Assembly (NCBI GenBank): GCA_018650795.1
Contig: JABIFG010000234.1
Location: forward strand, 42,922-106,921
DNA: 64,000 bases
From: Fidelibacterota bacterium
Lineage (GTDB): Bacteria > Fidelibacterota > UBA8477 > JABMPR01
Direction: 5' to 3'
The notes below the pieces were generated by a model. The model did not search any database. It saw nothing but the letters and a program-made list of their open reading frames with translations, and was not told the origin of the DNA. The position numbers and the translations under genes are program-made. Shown here one piece after another: positions 17,934 to 27,063 of the stretch. Numbering within the stretch: the stretch's first letter is position 1; every line of letters starts with the position of its first letter.

Positions 17934-19169
17934 ATGAATAAAAAGTTAATTCTGTTCATCATTCTAGGGGTGTTTGTTGCTGGTGCTTTTGCTCAGGAGA
18001 TTCTGCCTGTCTCGAACAACAATATTCTGGTGTTTGTTGAACCATTTGAGAATCACAGCCCCAGAGCTGAGCAAAGTTGGCTGGAACAAGGATTTCCCGG
18101 GTTTTTAAAGAGTGGTTTGGCTGAGACAGACTATCTGTATGCCTATTCTATCCCTGACTTTCAAAATGATCTGGTAGATCGACCCCACAAGCTCCAGGAT
18201 TTGATATGGAAGTCGGTCTTTCAGAGACAAGTGGATCCAGGCTACGAATCCTATCTGGTGCTGGGTCGCTACAGCTATATGGAAGGTGAACTTACTGTCC
18301 AGATGGATCTTTTGTCACTGAGAGACACTAAAGTTCTGGCGCGATTTGAGGATAAGGTCCCATATACAAAATTACTCACCTGGAAAAATGAGCTGGCTGA
18401 ATGGACATTGGCCAGTCTTCGACTCAAGGATGATCCTACTCTGAGTTCCAGCACCGACATCAAAATGCCCGGTCAGGATGTGGCCCCATTACCAGGAGTA
18501 GCGCTCAGGGATCAATTGACCAATCTTTTTAATACGAAAAAGCAGAATGAGACCGAAGATTTACAACGCAAATATGAACAACAATCCCGGATGAAGCTTG
18601 GCGCTCAATTGGAAGCTTTATGGCATGATATCGCCTATGATCCATATCTGGCAGACATCCACGACATTCATACTCTACGCCTTCAGGCTGAACCTGATAG
18701 CGTCCTGGTAAACTTTAAGGTGGGTTATCGTATTAATCCCCGCATTTTGGATGAGATTGAGCATTTTAGCAAAACGCGTTCTGGTCTGGTTGGCAAGACA
18801 GAGTCTTTTGATGACCATGCCTTCATGGACTTGGGATATATCGATGCTGATTTCACAAGAGAAGTTGCCGGAGGTGATTGGAGAATCGTGCCAATAATCA
18901 CGATGGGACCCGAAAAACTACCCTTCCGGCGAGTCTTCTATCATTCATTCCCGCGACCCATTGATTCACCTGGTGAGTACTATTATAATCAGGGAAAATT
19001 CAAACAATTACTCCTGGCTATTCCTGGTGTTGACGCACTACGCATCTTTGCACAGGAAGTACAACAAGTTTATGAATATTCAATCGTTGTGGGCTATGAT
19101 GAAATCGAAAAGCTTGACAAGATTCAAGTTAAGTTTGTCGCTGAACAGGATCTGGCAGATCAATTATAA
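17934..19169 (+). CDS. Exported protein of unknown function with TolB-N-like domain
   Basis: The 411-residue protein starts with a Sec signal peptide (about 1-20, ending GAFAQ). Residues about 30-160 include VFVEPFENHSPRAEQSW followed by an amphipathic GFLKSGL. This resembles the N-terminal TolB/CsgG-like fold in many surface and regulatory proteins, where the pattern is PFxN...W/YLxxGL. The middle (190-225) is charged and helical, and the C-terminal half has no motif I recognise. No lipobox is present. It lies 98 bases after glnS and 41 before rmuC. A periplasmic or surface role is likely; the function is unknown. Confidence 0.6.
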   Translation: MNKKLILFIILGVFVAGAFAQEILPVSNNNILVFVEPFENHSPRAEQSWLEQGFPGFLKSGLAETDYLYAYSIPDFQNDLVDRPHKLQDLIWKSVFQRQVDPGYESYLVLGRYSYMEGELTVQMDLLSLRDTKVLARFEDKVPYTKLLTWKNELAEWTLASLRLKDDPTLSSSTDIKMPGQDVAPLPGVALRDQLTNLFNTKKQNETEDLQRKYEQQSRMKLGAQLEALWHDIAYDPYLADIHDIHTLRLQAEPDSVLVNFKVGYRINPRILDEIEHFSKTRSGLVGKTESFDDHAFMDLGYIDADFTREVAGGDWRIVPIITMGPEKLPFRRVFYHSFPRPIDSPGEYYYNQGKFKQLLLAIPGVDALRIFAQEVQQVYEYSIVVGYDEIEKLDKIQVKFVAEQDLADQL

Positions 19170-19210
19170 TTACCCTCTCTCCTTGAGAGTGAATCCCTGA
19201 GCAGGTAAAT

Positions 19211-20515
19211 ATGGAAATAGTCTATACCCTTTTAATTGCTGCTTTAACAGCAGTTGTCACCTTTTTTATTGCCCGAAAAACTCAAGGATCGGTAGATTTT
19301 AAGGATCGGGAAACCATCACCCGTCTTGAAGTCGAACGAAGCAATCTTCAGGATCAATTAGAACGAGCTCAAAATGAACTTGAAAAAATGCGTACTGAAG
19401 CCCTGGAATTGCGTGAACAAAATGCCACTATCCATACCCGCCTCGAGGAATCCAAAGATCGTCTAGAGGAAGAGAAGAAACGTCTTGTTGAGATGAAGGA
19501 ACAGCTCCAGGACAGTTTTAAAAGTTTATCTCAGGATGTGTTGCGCGATAGTCAGAAGGAATTTCTACGGCTGGCTGATGAAAAATTTAAAGATCAAAGC
19601 AAACAGAATCAATCTCACCTTGGTGAAAAAGAGAAATTAATCCAGAAATCCCTGGAAAATATGGATGGACGTTTGAAAGATATTGTCCAACGGTCCACTG
19701 AATTAAAAACTGAGCTCGAAACCTCCAAGGATGAAACCCAGAGACTCCGCACGACAACGGAGACTTTGCAAACACTCCTGGCCAGCTCACAGAAGCGCGG
19801 TCAATGGGGTGAACGCCTGGTTGAGGATATCTTGCAGTACGTGGGTTTGCAGGAGAACATCAATTACACCAAACAGGCCACCATGGATGATGGACAGCGT
19901 CCCGATTATACCTTCAAGCTGCCGAAGAGTCGTGAAATCAATATGGATGTTAAATTTCCTCTGGCCCATTACGAGAATTACCTGCAGACCTCTGACCCTC
20001 AGTTACAGGATATTGAGAAGAAAGCCTTCCTCCAGGATGTTCGAAAGCATCTGAATGAAATCAGCAAGCGCGGTTATATCGATACTGCCAAAGGCACTGT
20101 GGATTACGCCATGATGTTTATACCTAATGAGTCCATTTATGGTTTTATCAACCAGGAAGATCCTGACTTTATTGGAGAAGCGCTGAGCAAGAAGATCATG
20201 CTGTGCTCACCCATAACCTTATATGCAGTCTTATCTCTATTAAATCAGGCAACAGCTAATTTTATGATGGAACAACGTGCCTCAGAAATCATGAATGAGG
20301 TAGTCAAGTTTCAACAACAGTGGGATAAGTTTTCTGAGGTGATGAATAAAACAGAGAAGAATCTGGATATTGCTGTACGGCAATTCCAGGAACTGATTTC
20401 TACTAGATCTCGGGCACTAGAACGACCAGTTAATAAAATTCTTGAACTCCAGAAGAAAGAAGCTTTGACGCCGGGGTCCACCCAGACTGAACTAGATTCA
20501 GGTGATGTAGACTAG
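19211..20515 (+). CDS. rmuC: DNA recombination protein RmuC
   Basis: The 434-residue protein has an N-terminal membrane helix (about 3-19). A long coiled coil rich in Glu, Arg and Lys follows (about 30-190), then the RmuC nuclease-like domain, seen in SSQKRGQWGERLVEDIL, MDVKFPLAHYENYL and DYAMMFIPNESIY. RmuC limits inversions at short repeats. The length is typical. It converges on the MATE gene and their 3' ends overlap by four bases, leaving no room for a conventional terminator between them. Confidence 0.94.
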   Translation: MEIVYTLLIAALTAVVTFFIARKTQGSVDFKDRETITRLEVERSNLQDQLERAQNELEKMRTEALELREQNATIHTRLEESKDRLEEEKKRLVEMKEQLQDSFKSLSQDVLRDSQKEFLRLADEKFKDQSKQNQSHLGEKEKLIQKSLENMDGRLKDIVQRSTELKTELETSKDETQRLRTTTETLQTLLASSQKRGQWGERLVEDILQYVGLQENINYTKQATMDDGQRPDYTFKLPKSREINMDVKFPLAHYENYLQTSDPQLQDIEKKAFLQDVRKHLNEISKRGYIDTAKGTVDYAMMFIPNESIYGFINQEDPDFIGEALSKKIMLCSPITLYAVLSLLNQATANFMMEQRASEIMNEVVKFQQQWDKFSEVMNKTEKNLDIAVRQFQELISTRSRALERPVNKILELQKKEALTPGSTQTELDSGDVD

Positions 20516-21897
20516 GAAGCAGCCCGTATGCTAGCTTCTCGTTGTACTTTCCGAGATCGAACAAACAACCAGATCAAGGACGTTCCAGCTGCGATAAATA
20601 TTGCAATCACGGAAGCATACCAAACCCAGACATAAGGTTTATCCAGAACCACTGCGAAATAGTAGGCTAGAGGTCCACTGACCACGGCCACACGAATAGC
20701 CGTAATAACCAGTGATGGAATGCCAGTACCGAGACCCTGTAGGGATCGCCCAGAAATCATACCAATAGCGATAAGCCAGTATACCGGCGAAAAGGTTCTG
20801 ATGATACTGACTGCAACACCAAGGACTGTTGGATCATCAGTAAAAATTCTAAAAACATAGGGCGCAATGATATAAAAGAGCGTTCCAGTTCCGATACCTA
20901 TGATGATCCCGTAACGGAGTCCATCCTTAATAACACTGTTGATAAGGTCAAAACGTTGAGCTCCATAAAACATTCCCACAAGTGTCACCAGTGAGCCTGC
21001 GATAGCCATAACTGGTAAAAAGAATATCTGATCTAGCCGACCTGCAATCTGGTAACCCGCCACCACTTCTGGAGAGTAATGAACCAGAATCCAGTTGAAC
21101 AGCGCAGCACCCATGGACATTATGATCATTGAGAGTGAGGAAGGGATACCAATACGGAAAATATCCTTAACAAATATTGATTTAAACTTGAAGTATTTAA
21201 AATTCAACTGTAGCAATGTCGCTTTTTTGAAAAGAATTACTCTTGAGTACATAACTACGGCCACAATCATGCTCAATACTGTAGCCAGGGCAGCACCACG
21301 TACACCCATGTCAAATCCAAATATGAGAATCGGATCTAGAATGATATTAATGATGGTGCTAGTAATCTGAATTTTGACAGGGGTTTTTGTATCACCCTCT
21401 CCACTAAATATGGAGCGCAGGAAGATACCAGTAATCATGAAGATAAACCCACCAGCGATCACCTGAAAGTAAGCCAGAGTATCGGCCATTAGTACATCAG
21501 GTGTACCTAAGCGGATTAGAATTTCTTCTCCAAAAAGAAGACCTACCGTGCTAAAGGCTCCACCAATGACCAAGCCCAGGAGGAGTCCATGTTCGGCGAC
21601 GTTGGTGGCTGCAGCATGATCCCTGGCACCGATGAAACGGGCTATAACGGCAGTCACTCCAGTACCCAAACCAAAACTGATACCCATTGCCATCCAGAAC
21701 AGCGGTAAATTAAAACCCAGTGCTGCGATAGCATTCACAGAAATTCGGGCCACAAATAACATATCTACGATACTATATAAGGTTTGAACAGCCATGCCAG
21801 TCATCACAGGTAAGCCGAGTGTCCAGATCGCTTTGCGGGGGTTATCTATAAAGGAGTCAAGACGAGAAGTTTTCGAATTTGTGTTATCATTTTTCAT
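20512..21897 (-). CDS. MATE family efflux transporter
   Basis: The 461-residue protein has twelve predicted membrane helices in two MATE halves, starting with KAIWTLGLPVMTGMAVQTLYS. It should export drugs or metabolites using a Na+ or H+ gradient. The family is clear from length and overall pattern, including GLGTGVTAVIARFIGARD; the substrate is not. It is the last gene of the - strand run, beginning 16 bases after menE ends, so it probably sits on the menaquinone transcript. Confidence 0.92.
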   Translation of the reverse strand: MKNDNTNSKTSRLDSFIDNPRKAIWTLGLPVMTGMAVQTLYSIVDMLFVARISVNAIAALGFNLPLFWMAMGISFGLGTGVTAVIARFIGARDHAAATNVAEHGLLLGLVIGGAFSTVGLLFGEEILIRLGTPDVLMADTLAYFQVIAGGFIFMITGIFLRSIFSGEGDTKTPVKIQITSTIINIILDPILIFGFDMGVRGAALATVLSMIVAVVMYSRVILFKKATLLQLNFKYFKFKSIFVKDIFRIGIPSSLSMIIMSMGAALFNWILVHYSPEVVAGYQIAGRLDQIFFLPVMAIAGSLVTLVGMFYGAQRFDLINSVIKDGLRYGIIIGIGTGTLFYIIAPYVFRIFTDDPTVLGVAVSIIRTFSPVYWLIAIGMISGRSLQGLGTGIPSLVITAIRVAVVSGPLAYYFAVVLDKPYVWVWYASVIAIFIAAGTSLIWLFVRSRKVQREASIRAAS

Positions 21898-21913
21898 GAG
21901 GACTAATTAATAA

Positions 21914-23371
21914 TTATAAGAGGGAGTGCAAATGTTTGTTTCCAGTGTTTGTCAGCTCAGTCAATTCTTTCCGAGAAATTTTAAAACTGTCCTTTGATAA
22001 ATCTGAGGGGAGTTCATAATATGCTATTGGAAGCATATATCCAGGTAGGTGACTTCTTAATTGTTGCCTGATTTCTTCACCATCAGGTACACCTTCATTA
22101 ATTTCAAGAAATGCTACTGGTCTATCTCCAAAATCCTCATCTTTCTGGGGGATAACAATGGCATTTAAGATTCCTGGGATATTGCATAGCAATCGTTCAA
22201 TATGTTCGGGCTGCACATTTTCTCCACCGGAAATGAATTGGTTATCCATTCTGCCTGTGACAGTTAATTCTCCTCGCACATTCGTATATCCGACGTCTCC
22301 GGTGTGAAACCAACCCTCCTCATCGCGTATTTCAATGATCCTTGAGTTTTGCAAATACCCCTGAGCCAGGGTCTCACCTTTAACCAGAATCTCGCCTGCA
22401 TGAGATATGATTAATTCTCTCCCCGGAAGTAAATTCCCTGAATTCTGGAGAGCTGCACTTCGATTGACTGTCTGGGTCGTTGTAATCTGTGATGCCATTT
22501 CAGTTGATCCATAGCTCACATAGATGGGCAGGTTCAGGTCCAACGACTCCTGAATGAGAGCAGGAGGGATGGCACTTCCACCTAAAAGGATGGCTTTCAA
22601 ACCTCTGAGAATTCCTGGACCTGACTCCGCTCTAATAAATCTTTGAAGTTGTGTTGCAACCAAGGATAAATGGCTGGCTTTATGTTGATCAATATCTCCC
22701 AATGTTGAATCTTTTTCTTCGGGAATAATGAGTGCTGCACCGGTTAACGCTGCACGAAATAGGATGGCCAGTCCACCTACGTGATAGAGGGGCAAGCTCA
22801 TTAACCAACGATCCGATGAGTCCAGTTGGATATTCTGATTCGAACCCTTAGCGCTTTCAATATGATTGTGATGACTATGTTGAACAAACTTGACGCCCCC
22901 TGAAGAACCAGAGGTCATGAGCAGACTAGCCGCTGAATCGACCTCAAACTGAGGTGGATCAGCTGAGACTAGTTGGTCCACCACAGTGTTTATCTCAATA
23001 AAACTGAGTGAGGTTTGAGCTTGATAGCTCGTATTTGAGATGCTGAGAGCGGGCTCGATTTCTATAAGTAGATTGGCTATCGAAGCATCAGGGAAACGCA
23101 CGTTTAAGGGGAAAGCAATAAAGCCTCCCAACATACAAGCCCAGGTTGAGATGATCATTTCCGTTGTAGAGAGATCGCCTAAGGCTACAATTTGCCCTGG
23201 CTCAAGCCCTCTGTGAGATAATCCAATAGCCAATTGCTTTGATTGTGAATAGAGCTCAGAATATGATAATGTCTGCTTCCCGATGAGTAAAGCCGGGTTC
23301 GAGGGATGCTTTTGAGCTGCATCAAACAGAGGGTGCTGGCGGATCGGCTTAGCTTTGGTAGAGTAATTCAC
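21914..23371 (-). CDS. menE: o-Succinylbenzoate--CoA ligase
   Basis: The 485-residue adenylate-forming enzyme activates o-succinylbenzoate with CoA in menaquinone synthesis. The ANL core motifs are visible: the phosphate loop LLMTSGSSGGVK, YGSTEMAS, the hinge-region GWFHTGDVGY, and SGGENVQPEHIE before the C-terminal lid. The substrate is taken from context, since it directly follows menC and overlaps it by 23 bases. It starts with GTG. Confidence 0.94.
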   Translation of the reverse strand: MNYSTKAKPIRQHPLFDAAQKHPSNPALLIGKQTLSYSELYSQSKQLAIGLSHRGLEPGQIVALGDLSTTEMIISTWACMLGGFIAFPLNVRFPDASIANLLIEIEPALSISNTSYQAQTSLSFIEINTVVDQLVSADPPQFEVDSAASLLMTSGSSGGVKFVQHSHHNHIESAKGSNQNIQLDSSDRWLMSLPLYHVGGLAILFRAALTGAALIIPEEKDSTLGDIDQHKASHLSLVATQLQRFIRAESGPGILRGLKAILLGGSAIPPALIQESLDLNLPIYVSYGSTEMASQITTTQTVNRSAALQNSGNLLPGRELIISHAGEILVKGETLAQGYLQNSRIIEIRDEEGWFHTGDVGYTNVRGELTVTGRMDNQFISGGENVQPEHIERLLCNIPGILNAIVIPQKDEDFGDRPVAFLEINEGVPDGEEIRQQLRSHLPGYMLPIAYYELPSDLSKDSFKISRKELTELTNTGNKHLHSLL

Positions 23372-24506
23372 AGTGGCTTAGATCCAATTCCTGTGTGGTT
23401 AATGATTGAGCGGACATCCATCCATCTTGAATGGATACTGGCGACTTTGTGGTTCCAGCAGCCAATGCAGATCGAGTATCCAATCCTGCCGCGATATCCT
23501 CACCACTTATTGAACTTGCCAGCTGTGCCAGAGCGGTCAAGCCGACATCGCTTTCGTAACTGGAAGATAATACTGGCAGCACACCCTTTGCTTTCGCCTG
23601 ATTAACCAGTGATATGAACCTGGCGGTACACGCAATGAGGGTAGGTTTCAAAACCAAAGCTTTTAGACCCGTGTAGGATTCGAATGAGATGGTTGGATCC
23701 ATAATCTGGTGTAGGGTTTCGTCAAAGGCAAAGGGGACACCGCATGCATCAAAGAATCTTGGAAGATCAACGGGATCATGGAGCGGCTCTTCAATATATT
23801 CAATTTGCGCAGGCTCAACCGCTTTACCAAATTCAATGGCTGTTTCCAGGTCCCAGCTACGGTTTGCATCGAGACGAAGCTGTATGTCTGGACCCACGAA
23901 TGCTCGAATATCCTGGATACCCCTGGCTTCCAACACGCTATTAATACGACCCACTTTTATTTTAAGTGTTTTATAGCCCTCATTTATCATTCTTTCCGCT
24001 TCTGGTACCCAGTCTGATAGTGAACCCCTGATTAAGCCGTTTATCGGAACTTTGCGACTGGATTTCCCAAACAGCATAACACCTGGTAATACGTCGTTAA
24101 GGCTGGCCAGGAGTGAAAGAATTGCTGTTTCCACACCAAAATATGCCACAGAAGGTGATGCGCTATTTTCCCAGCTCTGTCCACCGCTTGGATTGCAGTG
24201 GGACGTAAATTCACCGGTTTTCATAATTTTGTCTAGCAGCATCGTGGTGTTTAGTAGGACTGTTTCCAGTGTTTCACGACTAAACCCCGGGAGAGGACTG
24301 ATCTCACCTAGGCCAACATGTCCATGTATATCGGTGAGTATAAGGATAAGACCATTTCTATGGTTCAGGGTAGTATGTTTTAATACAAGTGGTCGCTTGA
24401 ACGGTAATGAAAATTTGTAAAGTCGTGCAGAATCAAGTTCAAGAGGGATATTCTGGAACTGGGGTAGTAGAGTGATTCCTGCAAAATTTGGTACGTTAAG
24501 ATCCAT
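23349..24506 (-). CDS. menC: o-Succinylbenzoate synthase
   Basis: The 385-residue enolase-superfamily dehydratase converts SHCHC to o-succinylbenzoate. The catalytic lysine pair is in KTLKIKVG, and metal ligands follow in RLDANRSW, EYIEEP and AFDET. A further lysine lies in ALVLKPT. This metal-ligand spacing and the location between menA and menE identify it as MenC rather than a dipeptide epimerase. It starts with ATG, with GAGGA about 13 bases upstream. Confidence 0.94.
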   Translation of the reverse strand: MDLNVPNFAGITLLPQFQNIPLELDSARLYKFSLPFKRPLVLKHTTLNHRNGLILILTDIHGHVGLGEISPLPGFSRETLETVLLNTTMLLDKIMKTGEFTSHCNPSGGQSWENSASPSVAYFGVETAILSLLASLNDVLPGVMLFGKSSRKVPINGLIRGSLSDWVPEAERMINEGYKTLKIKVGRINSVLEARGIQDIRAFVGPDIQLRLDANRSWDLETAIEFGKAVEPAQIEYIEEPLHDPVDLPRFFDACGVPFAFDETLHQIMDPTISFESYTGLKALVLKPTLIACTARFISLVNQAKAKGVLPVLSSSYESDVGLTALAQLASSISGEDIAAGLDTRSALAAGTTKSPVSIQDGWMSAQSLTTQELDLSHCELLYQS

Positions 24507-24522
24507 ATCCGGTAGGACTTCC

Positions 24523-25416
24523 TCAAATCACCCAGGTGATCATGAAAATGATAGTAAAAATGATCTGCAATTTGCTGGTCATTTTTAAAACCGTATATAA
24601 CTCAGATGATTCCCTGTAATTGACCGTAATTCGAAGGGCATGGAGAGCCATAAGACTAGATATAGCAGTAATTCCTACCAAGGAGTGCTCTGGGGAAACA
24701 AATAGGAATATGAGGGGTAGCAGTGTAGCGGCCAATATGGAAAAGCCATATTCTATTACACCAAAACGACGACCAAAAAGAGCGATAAGGGTACGTTTGT
24801 TCACTTTTCGATCCTCTTTATAATCTCGAAGATTATTGATGGATAATAAGGCTACAGAAAAGAAGCCGGCTGAAGATCCTACAATCAGCGCAGCAGTGTT
24901 CCAGGTCCCGGTCTGTACATAAGTCGTTGTAGCACATGCTATAGGTCCAAAAAAGAGAAATGCTGGGACTTCTGCCAGTCCATAATAGGCTAGGGGGAAT
25001 GGGCCTCCAGTATAAATCACACCAAAAAGCAACGAGAGAAGACCAATAGCGACAATGGGCCATCCTCCCAGATAAACTAGATATATACCCAGAATAAACG
25101 CTATACTGAAGCTGGCAATGAAGCCATTTCTCACGATCCTGGGAGCAATAAGTCCAGATTGTGTAACCCTTTGGGGTCCGACTCTTGACTCTGTATCAGC
25201 ACCCTTTTTAAAATCAAAATAATCATTAGCCAGATTGGTACCGACCTGAATGAAAATTCCTCCAAACAAAGCGGCTATGGCTGCCAGCCATTGAATTCCA
25301 CTATCTGAATAAGCGATTATCGTCCCCATAAATACAGGAGATATGGCAACGCCCAGGGTCCAGGGGCGAGCCGCCTGAATCCATAACTTAAGAGCAGGTC
25401 TTTTTGATGTGGTCAA
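24523..25416 (-). CDS. menA: 1,4-Dihydroxy-2-naphthoate polyprenyltransferase
   Basis: This 297-residue integral membrane prenyltransferase of the UbiA family attaches the isoprenoid tail to 1,4-dihydroxy-2-naphthoate. The first Asp-rich motif is [11 protein letters not shown] and the second is [12 protein letters not shown], both at cytoplasmic loops between hydrophobic helices. The start is TTG, overlapping the menB stop as TTGA. It is the membrane step linking the soluble Men enzymes to demethylmenaquinone; the final methyltransferase (MenG/UbiE) is not in this window. Confidence 0.95.
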   Translation of the reverse strand: MTTSKRPALKLWIQAARPWTLGVAISPVFMGTIIAYSDSGIQWLAAIAALFGGIFIQVGTNLANDYFDFKKGADTESRVGPQRVTQSGLIAPRIVRNGFIASFSIAFILGIYLVYLGGWPIVAIGLLSLLFGVIYTGGPFPLAYYGLAEVPAFLFFGPIACATTTYVQTGTWNTAALIVGSSAGFFSVALLSINNLRDYKEDRKVNKRTLIALFGRRFGVIEYGFSILAATLLPLIFLFVSPEHSLVGITAISSLMALHALRITVNYRESSELYTVLKMTSKLQIIFTIIFMITWVI

Positions 25417-26234
25417 GGGCGCCAGGGATATTTCTTGAAATCCGGTTTGCGTTTTTCATTATAGGCATTCCGACCTTCCTGAGCTTCCTCGGACATGTAG
25501 TATAAAAGGGTAGCATTGCCAGCAAGCTCCTGCAGCCCAGTTTGACCATCAACATCTGCATTAAAGGCGGATTTTAGTAATCGTATAGATAGGGGAGAAT
25601 GTTCCAGAATTCTCGATGCCCAGGCCACAGTTTCTTGCTCAAGATCTGCGTAAGGGACAACCGTATTTACCAAACCCATGTCTAGTGCTTCTTGAGCAGA
25701 ATACTGTTTGCACAGGTACCAGATCTCCCGAGCTTTTTTCTGCCCTACAATGCGGGCCATATAGCTGGAGCCATAGCCACCATCAAAAGAGCCGACTTTT
25801 GGTCCGGTCTGTCCGAAAATTGCATTATCAGCCGCGATGGTAAGATCACAGACCAGATGCAGGACATGTCCACCTCCAATTGAGTATCCGGCAACCATGG
25901 CAATGACGGGTTTGGGAAGTGTGCGAATCTGACGCTGCAGATCAAGCACGTTCAGTCTGTGAACTCCTTCACCATCTTCATAGCCAGAATCTCCCCGAAT
26001 GGTTTGATCACCGCCGGAGCAGAAGGCTTTTTCACCTTCGCCTGTTAGTATTACAACTCCAATTTCAGGATCCTCACGGGCATCCTCAAATGCTTTGATC
26101 ATTTCCATGACGGTGAGCGGTCTGAACGCATTGCGTTTCTCAGGCCGATTAATGGTTACTTTGGCAATTCCATTGTATTTATGATAACGAATATCAGTGT
26201 ATTCGCCGGCAGATTCCCACTTAATAGATGACAC
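25413..26234 (-). CDS. menB: 1,4-Dihydroxy-2-naphthoyl-CoA synthase
   Basis: This 273-residue crotonase-fold enzyme cyclises o-succinylbenzoyl-Co[28 protein letters not shown] and [14 protein letters not shown] are MenB signatures, and the C-terminal [10 protein letters not shown] is typical. [10 protein letters not shown] places Gly where M. tuberculosis MenB has Asp, which marks the bicarbonate-dependent type I enzymes such as that of E. coli. I prefer the GTG at 26234: AGGAG lies six bases before it, and that SD is inside the end of menH. A TTG at 26249 would place the SD within the coding part. Confidence 0.95.
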   Translation of the reverse strand: MSSIKWESAGEYTDIRYHKYNGIAKVTINRPEKRNAFRPLTVMEMIKAFEDAREDPEIGVVILTGEGEKAFCSGGDQTIRGDSGYEDGEGVHRLNVLDLQRQIRTLPKPVIAMVAGYSIGGGHVLHLVCDLTIAADNAIFGQTGPKVGSFDGGYGSSYMARIVGQKKAREIWYLCKQYSAQEALDMGLVNTVVPYADLEQETVAWASRILEHSPLSIRLLKSAFNADVDGQTGLQELAGNATLLYYMSEEAQEGRNAYNEKRKPDFKKYPWRP

Positions 26235-26235
26235 G

Positions 26236-27063
26236 CTATTCTCCTTCAATTATTTCGCTCAGAAAATGTCTAATTATACGAGCTGTTTCCAATGGTTTTT
26301 CAAGATGAAAAGCATGCCCGGCACCTGCGACTTGACGATGGCTGCTTTCTGAAATATCCCGGTTTATTTCCTGATTGAGTTGAAAATATTTTGAGTCCAA
26401 CTCTCCCGTCATAAGCAATGCAGGCACCGCAATACCCTTCAAATGATCCCAGAGGGAAGCTAGGGCTCCATTGCCCATCAGTTCCAGTGCCTGACGCAAT
26501 TGTCTTGCATCGTTATCTGATCTGGCGTGACATAATTTGGTAAATAGGGCTGAATTATGTTTGATATCTCCAAACAATCCTGATGAATACCACTCCTCGA
26601 GGAAGGCAGAAGATCCAAGCTCTTCCATCTTGTTCATTAATTGCTCATCTTCAATTTTTCTTTGTTGTCGCTCAAGATTGGTCTTCAATCCAGGCGCACT
26701 GGAAAGAAAAATAAGGGCTGGGATACGCTCTGGTACATGTTGTTGAAGATGAAATGCTATTCGCCCTCCCATGGAATACCCGATGGGAATAAATTTTTCA
26801 AAGCCTGAGGCTACAAGTCGCTTGACAAGGGCATCAAGGATATCTGTGAATTGTGTTTTTGCTGGAATCACAGATCCAGCATGGCCAGGAAGATTTATGA
26901 GAATATTGCAATAGTCTGAGAATTGGTTTTGTACTAATTCAAGCCAATCATCCCCAGTGCCCATAAAACCATGTAACCAGAGAAGTGGGAATCCCTCGCT
27001 TTTCCCCTCAAGTCTGTAATTCCATTCGTAGACTGGTCTAACTTGATTCACGAAGGCTTTCAA
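26236..27063 (-). CDS. menH: SHCHC synthase (MenH), alpha/beta hydrolase
   Basis: The protein has up to 275 residues with the alpha/beta-hydrolase fold. LLWLHGFMG forms the oxyanion region, the nucleophile Ser is in GYSMGGR, and the catalytic His is in [11 protein letters not shown]. MenH removes pyruvate from SEPHCHC to form SHCHC. It overlaps menD by 26 bases if the TTG at 27063 is used; a GTG at 27051 is also in frame and may be the true start, and neither has a clear SD. Function rests on fold plus position between menD and menB. Confidence 0.9.
   Translation of the reverse strand: MKAFVNQVRPVYEWNYRLEGKSEGFPLLWLHGFMGTGDDWLELVQNQFSDYCNILINLPGHAGSVIPAKTQFTDILDALVKRLVASGFEKFIPIGYSMGGRIAFHLQQHVPERIPALIFLSSAPGLKTNLERQQRKIEDEQLMNKMEELGSSAFLEEWYSSGLFGDIKHNSALFTKLCHARSDNDARQLRQALELMGNGALASLWDHLKGIAVPALLMTGELDSKYFQLNQEINRDISESSHRQVAGAGHAFHLEKPLETARIIRHFLSEIIEGE

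Noticed and set aside
23689..24420. Several + strand frames opposite menC
   Set aside because: They overlap the complete, motif-bearing menC on the - strand and show no family features.
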